Source: Salegentibacter sp. Hel_I_6 (GTDB lineage: Bacteria > Bacteroidota > Bacteroidia > Flavobacteriales > Flavobacteriaceae). Taken from it: a stretch of 64,000 bases of DNA. The stretch's first letter is position 1. The number at the start of each line of letters is the position of its first letter. Below, in pieces: positions 36,172 to 45,120 of this stretch. Below the pieces are notes generated by a model, which worked only from the letters and a program-made list of their open reading frames with translations, searched no databases and had not been told where the DNA came from. Where the stretch lies: the NCBI RefSeq assembly GCF_000745315.1, contig NZ_JQNQ01000001.1, forward strand, positions 248,001 to 312,000, read 5' to 3'. A program made the translations under genes and the position numbers.

Positions 36172-37548
36172 ATGAAAAACAAAAAAATAAACATCCACTT
36201 TTTGGGAGCGGCAGGCACCGTGACTGGCTCAAAATATTTGGTGGATACAGGAGATAGAAAGATACTTATAGACTGTGGCCTCTTCCAAGGGTTAAAGGAA
36301 TTACGCCTTAAAAACTGGGAGTACCCACCTGTTAATGTAGGTGATATTGATGCTGTTTTGCTCACCCACGGCCATATGGACCACACAGGTTATCTGCCGA
36401 GATTGGTAAAGCAAGGTTTCAAAGGGCCCATCTATGGTACCAATCCCACCTTGGACATTGCAAAAATCATTTTGAATGATAGTGCAAAAATTCAGGAACA
36501 AGAAGCAGAACGTGCCAATAAAGAAGGCTATTCCAAACATAATCCTGCTGAACCACTTTACGATTTAAATGATGTAGAAAAAACTATCCCTCATTTTAAA
36601 GGAATTCCGCAATCACAATGGATTCCATTGTTTGATGGCATAAGGGCTCGATTTCAATATAATGGACACATTCTGGGAGCAACTTACATTGAGTTGGATG
36701 TACACAGGAAACGTTTTGTGTTTTCTGGCGATATAGGCAGAACAAACGATTTATTACTGTTTCCGCCATTAAAGCCAAAAAAGGCAGATGTATTATTTAT
36801 TGAATCCACCTACGGAGGAAGATTTCATCCTGATGAAGTAGAAGCACTTCCACAGATAGAAAAATTGGTCAATGACACCATCAACAGAGGTGGCAGCCTA
36901 TTTGTTCCAAGTTTTTCAGTAGAACGTGCCCAATTGATGATGCTGATTTTTTGGAAATTATTGAAAGAGAAGAAAATACCAAAAATACAAATGATAATGG
37001 ATAGCCCAATGGGAGCAAGTGTATTAGAATTGTTTCATCGCACAAGAGATTGGCACAGGTTGGAAGATAACGAATGTGACGAAATGTGCTCGCACTTTAC
37101 GGTCGTAAGCAGTTATCGGGAAACAATGGAATTACGAACAGATAATAAACCGAAAATCGTGATTGCAGGAAGCGGAATGCTCACAGGCGGAAGAATGCTA
37201 AACTACCTTGAAACACAGGCACAAAACCCCAACAACACCTTGCTTTTTGTGGGTTATCAAGCTGAAGGTACGCGAGGCAGAAAATTATTGGAAGGCGATA
37301 AGGAACTAAAAGTCTATGGAAAATGGGTGCCCTTTGATATGGAAGTTGCAGAAATTGAAGGGCTTTCGGCACACGCAGACCACGCAGAACTTATGGACTG
37401 GATGGATAAGATAAAAAACAAACCCGAACGTATTTTCATTGTACACGGTGAAAAAGAGAGTGCAGAAGCATTGCAAAAAGGCATCAAGGAAACCTATGGG
37501 TGGGATGCAGAAATTCCGCAATTATACACCATCGAAGAAATAGAATAA
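36172..37548 (+). CDS. MBL-fold beta-CASP ribonuclease/exonuclease
   Basis: 458 residues. Motifs: HGHMDHTG (66-73), FSGDIG then FIESTYGGR, SGMLTGGRML, and GLSAHADHAEL near the end: the metallo-beta-lactamase and beta-CASP set of CPSF-like nucleases. Such proteins cleave or trim RNA with two Zn ions. It lies just before AMP phosphorylase. This suggests that nucleoside monophosphates from RNA are fed to the next enzyme; that link is inferred. Its class is clear; whether it acts on RNA is likely but not proven here. Confidence 0.92.
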   Translation: MKNKKINIHFLGAAGTVTGSKYLVDTGDRKILIDCGLFQGLKELRLKNWEYPPVNVGDIDAVLLTHGHMDHTGYLPRLVKQGFKGPIYGTNPTLDIAKIILNDSAKIQEQEAERANKEGYSKHNPAEPLYDLNDVEKTIPHFKGIPQSQWIPLFDGIRARFQYNGHILGATYIELDVHRKRFVFSGDIGRTNDLLLFPPLKPKKADVLFIESTYGGRFHPDEVEALPQIEKLVNDTINRGGSLFVPSFSVERAQLMMLIFWKLLKEKKIPKIQMIMDSPMGASVLELFHRTRDWHRLEDNECDEMCSHFTVVSSYRETMELRTDNKPKIVIAGSGMLTGGRMLNYLETQAQNPNNTLLFVGYQAEGTRGRKLLEGDKELKVYGKWVPFDMEVAEIEGLSAHADHAELMDWMDKIKNKPERIFIVHGEKESAEALQKGIKETYGWDAEIPQLYTIEEIE

Positions 37549-37576
37549 ATCGAAAAATCACAACAACCAATAAAAT

Positions 37577-39079
37577 ATGGACACACACTCAAACATATTA
37601 AAATATAAACATCTCGGAATCTATACCCAAAACGAAAATGTAGTGTATATGCGCGAAGATTGCCACGTCTGTATTTCAGAAGGGTTTGAGGCACTTACCC
37701 GAATAAGAATATCCAATGCAAATACATCAATCGTAGCAAGTCTTAATGTCCTGAATTCTGATATTCTGTTGCCTAATGAAATCGGACTATCAGATGCTGC
37801 TGCGAAAAAACTCAATGTTTCCCCAAACGATACATTATATGTTTCCCATTTAGAGCCTATTGAATCCTTAAGCCACGTCAGGGCAAAAATCTATAACAAA
37901 AAACTGGATTATAAGGCCTATAACAACATCATAACCGATATCGTGGAAGGCGATTATTCCAACATCCACCTTTCGGCATTTATTACTGCCTGTGCTGGCG
38001 ACCGAATGGATATTGATGAAATATCCGACCTAACGAAAGCAATGATTGCTTCCGGAAAGCAACTGAACTGGAACAAGGATATCGTGGTCGACAAACATTG
38101 TATTGGCGGATTGCCTGGCAATAGGACAACACCATTGGTAGTTGCCATTGTTGCCGCGTATGGGCTTACTATGCCAAAAACATCCTCACGGGCAATCACT
38201 TCGCCAGCAGGCACAGCAGATACAATGGAAGTACTGACCAATGTTACGCTCTCTTCCGAGGAAATAAAGACCGTAGTAGAAAAAGAAGGCGGATGTTTTG
38301 TTTGGGGCGGTACAGCGCAGTTAAGTCCTGCCGATGATGTGCTCATTAAAATTGAAAAAGCCTTGGATATTGATAGCGAAGGTCAGCTCATCGCTTCAGT
38401 ACTCTCTAAAAAGGCAGCAGCTGGTTCTACTCACGTGGTCATTGATATTCCCGTGGGAGAAACCGCCAAGGTTCGCAGTACCGAAATGGCAGAAAAACTA
38501 AAAAATCATATGGAAACCGTTGGAACTGCTGTTGGGTTGAATGTAAAAGTTGTAGTTACGGATGGCACGCAGCCTGTTGGAAGAGGTATCGGTCCAACTT
38601 TAGAAGCCATAGATATATTAAAAGTTTTGAAAAATGAGGAAGATGCACCTAAAGACTTAACAGAAAGAGCATTGCTTTTAGCTACTGAACTATTAGAACT
38701 TTCTGGAAAAGTAGAAAAAGGAAAGGGACAGGAAACCGCACATAAAATTCTCAAATCTGGAAAAGCATATGAAAAATTCGTAGCCATTTGTAAGGCGCAA
38801 GGTCAATTTTCAAAACCAGTTTTAGCACCTTATAAAATTGAAATTAAAGCTGAAAAGTCAGGCGTTTTGCAACGAATTGATAACCGTAAAATTGCAAAAC
38901 TGGCCAAGCTTTCTGGAGCACCACAATCTAAATCGGCAGGGATTCTTCTAAATGTGCATTTGGGAGAACAAATCGAAGAGAACCAACTGCTTTATACCAT
39001 ATATGCTGAATCCAAAGGTGAACTTAATTATGCCTTGGAATATGAAAACAACCATAACGACATCATAACTATAATTTAA
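37577..39079 (+). CDS. deoA: AMP phosphorylase, archaeal DeoA type
   Basis: 500 residues, longer than bacterial thymidine phosphorylase (about 440) because of an N-terminal extra domain of about 80 residues, a mark of archaeal AMP phosphorylase. Catalytic region DKHCIGGLPGNRTTPLV at about 172-188, then TSSRAITSPAGTADTMEVL, and PVGRGIGPTLEAI further on. The archaeal enzyme converts NMP and phosphate into base and ribose-1,5-bisphosphate. Bacterial gene names such as deoA are used loosely for this type. It is followed by PRPP synthase 7 bases later. Confidence 0.88.
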   Translation: MDTHSNILKYKHLGIYTQNENVVYMREDCHVCISEGFEALTRIRISNANTSIVASLNVLNSDILLPNEIGLSDAAAKKLNVSPNDTLYVSHLEPIESLSHVRAKIYNKKLDYKAYNNIITDIVEGDYSNIHLSAFITACAGDRMDIDEISDLTKAMIASGKQLNWNKDIVVDKHCIGGLPGNRTTPLVVAIVAAYGLTMPKTSSRAITSPAGTADTMEVLTNVTLSSEEIKTVVEKEGGCFVWGGTAQLSPADDVLIKIEKALDIDSEGQLIASVLSKKAAAGSTHVVIDIPVGETAKVRSTEMAEKLKNHMETVGTAVGLNVKVVVTDGTQPVGRGIGPTLEAIDILKVLKNEEDAPKDLTERALLLATELLELSGKVEKGKGQETAHKILKSGKAYEKFVAICKAQGQFSKPVLAPYKIEIKAEKSGVLQRIDNRKIAKLAKLSGAPQSKSAGILLNVHLGEQIEENQLLYTIYAESKGELNYALEYENNHNDIITII

Positions 39080-39085
39080 AAAACT

Positions 39086-39979
39086 ATGAAAACAATATTA
39101 TTCAGTCTTCCCGGAAATGAAGAACTCACAGAACTTATGGCTACAAAAATGGATGCTGAAGTGGGCAAAGCCACTTTGCGTAATTTTCCTGATGGGGAAT
39201 CGTACACACGTATATTATCTGATGTTAAAGATAAATGTGTGGTACTGGTATGCACCTTACACGAACCGGACGAAAAACTGTTGCCGCTTTATTTTTTAAG
39301 TCACACAGCCAAATCATTGGGGGCAATGTGTACCTGTTTGGTAGCACCCTATTTGGCGTATATGCGGCAGGACAAAGTATTTAATGAAGGTGAAGGAGTG
39401 ACTTCTGGTTTCTTCGGAAAATTGATATCAGGTTTTGCCGATAGCATTACCACGGTTGACCCTCACTTGCACAGAATTAGTTCGTTGGGAGAAGTATATC
39501 AAATTCCAAATAAAGTGATTCACGCTGCCGATGCCATTTCAGAATGGATAAAAGAAAACATTGAAAACCCGGTACTTATCGGACCTGATTCTGAAAGTGA
39601 ACAATGGGTATCAGAAGTCGCCAAAAATGCAGGAGCACCATTTACGGTATTACAAAAGGTGCGTCACGGTGACCGTGATGTAGAAGTCTCTGTTCCCGAT
39701 GTGGATATATATAAAGATGCTACACCCATTTTGGTAGATGATATTATTTCCACAGCCCGAACAATGATTGAAACCGTACAACATCTTAAAAAAGCAGGAA
39801 TGAAACCACCTATTTGTGTAGGCATTCACGCCGTTTTTTCAGGAAACGCCTATCAAGATTTATTGGATTCCGGAGTAGAAAAAATAGTGACTTGTAATAC
39901 CATCCCACACTCTTCAAATGGAATAGATTTAAGTGATATTATGGCAAAAGAGGTAAAAAAATTAATGCACCATATATGA
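39086..39979 (+). CDS. prs: Ribose-phosphate diphosphokinase (PRPP synthase), short archaeal-like form
   Basis: 297 residues, about 20 shorter than bacterial PRPP synthase. Motifs: NFPDGESYTRI at about 33-43, PYLAYMRQDK (88-97), DPHLHR (125-130) and the PRPP-binding loop ILVDDIISTARTM at about 217-229. It makes PRPP from ribose-5-phosphate and ATP. In this cluster it might use pentose phosphates released from nucleotides, or run in reverse to give ATP. A normal chromosomal prs is expected elsewhere, so this is probably an added, special copy. Confidence 0.88.
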   Translation: MKTILFSLPGNEELTELMATKMDAEVGKATLRNFPDGESYTRILSDVKDKCVVLVCTLHEPDEKLLPLYFLSHTAKSLGAMCTCLVAPYLAYMRQDKVFNEGEGVTSGFFGKLISGFADSITTVDPHLHRISSLGEVYQIPNKVIHAADAISEWIKENIENPVLIGPDSESEQWVSEVAKNAGAPFTVLQKVRHGDRDVEVSVPDVDIYKDATPILVDDIISTARTMIETVQHLKKAGMKPPICVGIHAVFSGNAYQDLLDSGVEKIVTCNTIPHSSNGIDLSDIMAKEVKKLMHHI

Positions 39980-40620
39980 GAAAACAAGGCTTTATAGTAC
40001 TAATCACTTTATTCAGCATCACAATGACTGGACAAACTGAAATGCTCATTGGGCAGATTTCAGGCAGAGTTGTTATTCGGGAAAACTTTGATGAAAATGG
40101 TTCTTTTTTAAATAAACAAACTTTCAAAGCCAGTGAAACAATAAAGAAAAATGGATACTATGAAATTGAGGTAGTTACGGAATTGTTTGATAAAGACAAA
40201 AAATCGACCGATAAATACACCACAACCTATCGCTGTAAGCCTGATGAGGCAAGTGTAATGGTAATGGCTTTTCCGTTTTCAAACCCAAAATCAAAGGAGA
40301 CCGAAATTAATACCACCTCTAAAAAATTTAAAGAGCTCTACGATTTGGACAACCTTGAAGATATAGAATTGGAAATGAGTTTTGATTCGGGCTTGTTGAA
40401 TTTTTTTGGCTCAAAAAGTACCATAAAAATTTACGACCGAAAATTTAATAATAGCGAAAATAATATTAATTCAAAAATTAACATTAAGGCCTATGCCTTG
40501 GGAATTCGCATTAAGCAACTCAATTATACTGTTAACGAGAAATTAAATGCACAAGGTCTATTGACCTTTCAAAAATTTACCGAAGAAGACAACAGTTATT
40601 TTACAATGACTTATAAATAA
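39976..40620 (+). CDS. Secreted protein of unknown function
   Basis: 214 residues with an N-terminal signal (residues 1-19, ending SITMTG). The rest is beta-rich with no motif that I recognise. The start overlaps the stop of PRPP synthase by 4 bases (ATGA), so translation is coupled to it, an odd place for an exported protein. Confidence 0.72.
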   Translation: MRKQGFIVLITLFSITMTGQTEMLIGQISGRVVIRENFDENGSFLNKQTFKASETIKKNGYYEIEVVTELFDKDKKSTDKYTTTYRCKPDEASVMVMAFPFSNPKSKETEINTTSKKFKELYDLDNLEDIELEMSFDSGLLNFFGSKSTIKIYDRKFNNSENNINSKINIKAYALGIRIKQLNYTVNEKLNAQGLLTFQKFTEEDNSYFTMTYK

Positions 40621-40626
40621 AAATAA

Positions 40627-40920
40627 ATGAAAAATTATAACACCCTTTCAGAAGCTATTAACGATTTGCAGACAAACGAATACCCTTATGATTTCAACTT
40701 AAAACCTGAATGTCTGGAATGTGCTTCCCTGAAAATTGAGATTCGACCAGAAGATTTTAAAGTGGATAAAATATATCGCTTTGAAGGAATGAGCAGTACC
40801 GATGATAACAGCATTTTATATGCAATATCTTCCAAAAAAGAGCTTAAAGGTCTTTTAGTAGATGCCTATGGCGTCTATGCCGAAAACATTTCGGAAGCTA
40901 TGAGAAAAAAATTACGATAA
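40627..40920 (+). CDS. Small unknown cytoplasmic protein
   Basis: 97 residues, no signal or membrane segment. Contains NLKPECLECASLKIEIRPEDFKVD and ends in helices. Similar small proteins in Bacteroidota carry a misleading name taken from neighbouring PRPP synthase genes; I treat this as unknown. It lies 6 bases after the preceding gene and 18 bases before the ATPase gene. Confidence 0.7.
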   Translation: MKNYNTLSEAINDLQTNEYPYDFNLKPECLECASLKIEIRPEDFKVDKIYRFEGMSSTDDNSILYAISSKKELKGLLVDAYGVYAENISEAMRKKLR

Positions 40921-40938
40921 CACTTAAACAAGACAATA

Positions 40939-43041
40939 ATGGAAAATCACGAACACCACAATCACGATGAAATGGACCATTCTAAAATGGACCATTCGAA
41001 GATGAAACACAAAAAAGAAGACCATTCTAAAATGAACCACAAAGGTGGAGACCATTCTGGCCACAATCCAGGGCACGGAGAACACGGGCACGACCATCAT
41101 AAAATGATGATTGCCGATTTTAGAAAACGGTTTTGGGTAACCCTTGTACTTACTATTCCCATACTGTTCTTCTCGCCGATGATTCAGGACTTTTTTGGAT
41201 ATGAGTTTTTGCTTCCCGGAAATCCATATATCCTTTTTGCACTTTCCACAATCGTATATTTCTATGGTGGTTGGCCATTTTTAAAAGGATTCTGGTCTGA
41301 AATCAAAAAAGGTGCGCCAGGGATGATGACCCTTATTTCTATGGCCATTACCGTGGCTTACGTTTATAGTTCGGCAACCGTGTTCGGCTTAGAAGGAGTT
41401 GATTTTTTCTGGGAACTGGCTACCCTTATCGCTATTATGTTGGTAGGACATTGGATAGAGATGAAAAGCGTCTTGGGAGCATCAAAGGCCTTACAGCTTT
41501 TGGTAAGTATGATGCCCGCAGAAGCGCATAGGGTAAAGGATGATACCATAGAAGATATTCCGTTGGAAGATTTGTTAAAAGATGATGTGATTTTGGTTAA
41601 ACCAGGTGAAAAAGTTCCTGCTGATGGGATTATAGTAGACGGTTCAAGTTACCTGAACGAATCTATGCTTACAGGCGAATCCAAACCTGTAAAAAAAGAT
41701 GAAAACGATAAGGTTATTGGTGGTTCGGTAAATGGTAACAGTACCTTAAAAGTAAAGGTTGAGCATACTGGAAAAGATAGCTATCTCAACAAGGTCATCA
41801 AAATGGTCGAAGAAGCGCAAAAAACCAAATCAAAAATGCAAAACCTCTCGGATAGAGCTGCAAAATGGCTTACCTATATCGCATTAGGTATTGGTTTTGG
41901 AACATTAGCGGTATGGCTGATTTTAGGCTTTCCATTTGTCTATGCTTTAGAAAGAATGGTTACCGTTATGGTCATTGCTTGTCCACACGCATTAGGTCTT
42001 GCTATACCACTTGTGGTTGCTATTTCTACTGCTGTTTCAGCTCAAAACGGGTTATTAATTCGAAATAGGACAGCTTTTGAAGAATCCCGAAAAATATCAG
42101 CTTTATTGTTTGATAAAACGGGAACATTGACCAAAGGCGATTTTGGCGTTACTCGAATTGAGTCTGTTAGCGAAACTTATTCATCTGAAGAAATTTTAAG
42201 GCTTTCGAGTGCATTGGAACAAAGTTCGGAACATCCTATCGCCGTAGGTATTATTAAAAAAGTCAAAGAAGATAATATGACCATCCCAAAGCCTGAAAAC
42301 TTTAATGCAATTACAGGTAAAGGCGTTGAGGCCAATGTAGAAGGTAAGCAAGTAAAAGTGGTTAGTCCTGGTTTTTTAAGGGATGAAAAAATCACTATTC
42401 CCGAAGACGCATACAGTGATGCCGCTGAAACAGTTGTTTTTGTCTTGATTGATGGAAAATTAGCTGGTTACATTGCTCTTGCCGATGAAATACGACCAGA
42501 ATCTGCCGAAGCCATAAAAGTCTTTAAAAAGAATAACATTAAAGTTTTGATGGCAACAGGAGATAACGAAAAAACAGCCAAAGCTGTAAGTGATAAGCTT
42601 GGCTTGGATGGTTACTATGCTGAAGTGCTGCCACATCAAAAGGTAGAAATTGTAGAAAAGTTACAAAACAAAGGAGAATTTGTGGCTATGACTGGCGATG
42701 GTGTAAACGATGCGCCTGCACTTGCAAAAGCTGATGTTGGTATTGCCGTTGGTTCAGGTACTGACGTGGCCGCTGAAACCGCGGATATTATTTTGGTAAA
42801 CAGCAATCCGCAAGATATTGCTAACCTGATTCTTTTCGGCAAGGCTACCTACAATAAAATGATCCAGAACCTTGTGTGGGCTACAGGATATAATGTCGTG
42901 GCTATTCCTTTAGCAGCCGGTGTATTATATTCTTCAGGCTTTGTTTTAGGTCCTGCGGTTGGTGCGGTATTTATGAGTTTAAGTACGATTATAGTAGCTA
43001 TTAATGCGCAATTATTAAAGCGAAAAATCGGTAAAAAATAG
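40939..43041 (+). CDS. copB: CPH-type copper-transporting P-type ATPase (CopB class)
   Basis: 700 residues. The N-terminus (1-55) is very rich in His and Met-Lys-Asp units (HEHHNHDEMDHSKMDHSKMK), a metal-binding tail. The membrane motif is ACPHALGLAIPL (CPH at about 348-350, not CPC), the mark of the IB-3 CopB class for Cu(I)/Cu(II)/Ag(I). LTGES, DKTGTLTKG (Asp at about 392, phosphorylated) and GDGVNDAPALAKADVG are intact. It exports copper to the periplasm, where the oxidases and CusCBA can take over. The symbol is for the class. Confidence 0.94.
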   Translation: MENHEHHNHDEMDHSKMDHSKMKHKKEDHSKMNHKGGDHSGHNPGHGEHGHDHHKMMIADFRKRFWVTLVLTIPILFFSPMIQDFFGYEFLLPGNPYILFALSTIVYFYGGWPFLKGFWSEIKKGAPGMMTLISMAITVAYVYSSATVFGLEGVDFFWELATLIAIMLVGHWIEMKSVLGASKALQLLVSMMPAEAHRVKDDTIEDIPLEDLLKDDVILVKPGEKVPADGIIVDGSSYLNESMLTGESKPVKKDENDKVIGGSVNGNSTLKVKVEHTGKDSYLNKVIKMVEEAQKTKSKMQNLSDRAAKWLTYIALGIGFGTLAVWLILGFPFVYALERMVTVMVIACPHALGLAIPLVVAISTAVSAQNGLLIRNRTAFEESRKISALLFDKTGTLTKGDFGVTRIESVSETYSSEEILRLSSALEQSSEHPIAVGIIKKVKEDNMTIPKPENFNAITGKGVEANVEGKQVKVVSPGFLRDEKITIPEDAYSDAAETVVFVLIDGKLAGYIALADEIRPESAEAIKVFKKNNIKVLMATGDNEKTAKAVSDKLGLDGYYAEVLPHQKVEIVEKLQNKGEFVAMTGDGVNDAPALAKADVGIAVGSGTDVAAETADIILVNSNPQDIANLILFGKATYNKMIQNLVWATGYNVVAIPLAAGVLYSSGFVLGPAVGAVFMSLSTIIVAINAQLLKRKIGKK

Positions 43042-44295
43042 ATGGAAAGAAAAGAAAAACTCAACAGGATATCTTTAATCCTGTTGAGTTTATTTGTAGT
43101 GATGTTGGGTTATGGTATTTTATTGCCAACCCTTCCCTACTATACCGAAAGATTAGCTTTAGGAGATAACCTAGATACTGATTCGATTAACTTTCATATT
43201 GGTTTTTTGACCAGTATTTATCCGCTCTTCCAGCTTCTTTTCGTTGTACTCTGGGGCAGGCTATCCGATAAATACGGACGTAAGCCCATTATCATGGTTG
43301 GGCTAATCGGCTTTGTAATTATGCAATTACTTACCGGTCTTGCTACATCATTGACGATGCTCTATATAGCTAGAATCTTCGGAGGTATTTTTACATCAGC
43401 TGTAATTCCCGTTAGTAATGCATATCTTAGTGATATCACTTCTATAAAGCACAGGACCAAGGTTATGGCCTGGTCTGGGGTAGCGATAAGTTCAGGGGTT
43501 ATTTTTGGCCCTGTTTTAGGTAGCCTTCTATCCCAAACCAATCTACATTTCAAGTATTCCTTGGGAATATTACATTTGGATCGCTTTTCAATCCCCTTTC
43601 TCCTGGTTGCTCTTTTGGGTTTTGTTATATTGAGCATACTCATAAAATGGCTTGGGAACACAACACCTATAAGTCGGTTTGTTTCAGAAGCACAAAAATT
43701 GAGCTTTAGCTTTAGTAGGTTCTTTACTGTCCTATTACTGCTTTCTTTTGTAATGCAATTCGTAATTACCCTCTTCGAAACGGTTTTTTCAATTTACGGA
43801 AAAAATGAGTTGTTATTTTCTAGTAATCAAATAGGCATTGGCTTTATGCTTTGTGGAGTGGTAATGGCCGTATTACAGCCAGTATTTGCAACCTATGGGG
43901 AAAAACTATTAACGGCAAAGCAGCAAATTGCAGCCGGGTTGTTTATTTCAGGAATTTCAATGATTGCATTCCCATTTTTTAATAATGAATTTGCCGTCTA
44001 TTTATTAATCATCATATTCGCCGCAGGAGGTGCTATGGTGACCCCAAACCTACTTTCAGCTGTTTCCCAACTTTCAAAAGAAAATGCGGGCAGCAATATT
44101 TCTATCCAAACATCGGCAAATAGTGTGGGACAAATTTTAGGTCCGGTTATAGGGACTTGGCTTATTACAGGTGGGTTTTATTTTCCCTTTATTATTGCCG
44201 GCATCATTATATTGACCGCCATTGGATTACTTTATTTTTATAAAAGCTTTAATAGTAAAACAACTAAAATAGGACAAGACAACAAAGTATCCTAA
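43042..44295 (+). CDS. MFS drug/metal efflux transporter
   Basis: 417 residues with 12 predicted membrane helices. MFS motif A, GRLSDKYGRKPIIM, is in the loop after helix 2, and helix 4-5 segments resemble TetA-like exporters (ARIFGGIFTSAVIPVSNAYLSD). Its start codon begins directly after the ATPase stop, so the pair is cotranscribed. Substrate unknown. This is the last gene of the plus-strand block. Confidence 0.9.
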   Translation: MERKEKLNRISLILLSLFVVMLGYGILLPTLPYYTERLALGDNLDTDSINFHIGFLTSIYPLFQLLFVVLWGRLSDKYGRKPIIMVGLIGFVIMQLLTGLATSLTMLYIARIFGGIFTSAVIPVSNAYLSDITSIKHRTKVMAWSGVAISSGVIFGPVLGSLLSQTNLHFKYSLGILHLDRFSIPFLLVALLGFVILSILIKWLGNTTPISRFVSEAQKLSFSFSRFFTVLLLLSFVMQFVITLFETVFSIYGKNELLFSSNQIGIGFMLCGVVMAVLQPVFATYGEKLLTAKQQIAAGLFISGISMIAFPFFNNEFAVYLLIIIFAAGGAMVTPNLLSAVSQLSKENAGSNISIQTSANSVGQILGPVIGTWLITGGFYFPFIIAGIIILTAIGLLYFYKSFNSKTTKIGQDNKVS

Positions 44296-44514
44296 GAAAA
44301 GCAATAATCTTATTTCTTAAAAATATATTTAAATTTTTATTATCTCATAATCATTTAATTTTTTAAGGCAGTTCCAGAGCGCCATCAGCATCACTCTGAT
44401 TGGTGAAATAAGTCCGTCCATCTGCTAAAAAATGTGATCCTAATTGGTCACCTACGTTTTTTGTGGTACAAACTTTTACTATTCTGATTTTAGCTATTTA
44501 TATATATTGTAATA

Positions 44515-44775
44515 TCACCCCAATTTCATAAGAATCAGTTCAATACTACGACGGAAAAGACTTCACAATTCCTCGCGCTCTATATTACGTATAGTAATAC
44601 TATCCAGACGACCGTCTATAAGTTTCCGACTAATGAGCTGAGTGTCCATCCTGTCATTTGTGGTGTATTGCTCCTTTCCTTTACGGTCTGTATCAGCGGG
44701 ATTCACTAATAGGGATTTCCCTCTAAAGGTCTCAAAGCTGCGATAGGCACAATAGAATAATCTTAATAATATCAA
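44515..44775 (-). pseudogene. Remnant of an IS110-family transposase
   Basis: A 70-codon frame without an ATG start, plus 15 more codons after an in-frame TGA at 44563-44565. The text LLVNPADTDRKGKEQYTTND, then RMDTQLISRKLIDGRLDSI, and after the stop SLFRRSIEL follows the IS110 transposase pattern around its Asp-rich N-terminal domain. The real ends and the rest of the element are gone. The 825-base gap 44296-45120 holds no other gene that I support; a 30-codon piece at about 44370-44460 (minus: VGDQLGSHFLADGRTYF) may be another relic. Confidence 0.7.
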
Positions 44776-44990
44776 TTAAAATATAAAGTTCATTCGGTAG
44801 TCACTTCACCACAATATTTGATAAAACGAAATAACCAAGTCTGGGCTATGGCGACCATATTTATCCCGGTTATCATAAGGTTTTATTCTGAATAATTTTA
44901 ATTAATATTAAATTTCAGGGAATTCGGACTTTCAAAAAATGTTGTACCCAGTCCAAAAAAAAAGATTTCAATTTCTTGAAACCTTGTCAA

Positions 44991-45033
44991 TGCCAGTAGA
45001 GGGACTTGGACTCGAGAGACCTTCTGGTTATAA
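44991..45033 (-). other. Possible tRNA 3'-half remnant
   Basis: Read on the minus strand the piece aligns with the tRNA half at 46641: ATAACC, then AGAAGGTC, CTCGAGTCCAAG, TCCCTCTACTGGCA. Anticodon-loop-like, variable and T-arm-like parts are in order, but the T stem pairs poorly and no 5' half is present. It could be an old attachment-site scar of another element, or chance. Confidence 0.35.
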
Positions 45034-45120
45034 ACTTGGTATTACCAAATGTCAGATATTTATCAACGGTTGATTAACCATCATAAATCATGTTATTACA
45101 GACTTTTAATCCATATAAAT

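Noticed and set aside
25048..39979. Complete archaeal pentose bisphosphate pathway
   Set aside because: No R15P isomerase or RuBisCO gene is in the window, so the full pathway cannot be claimed.
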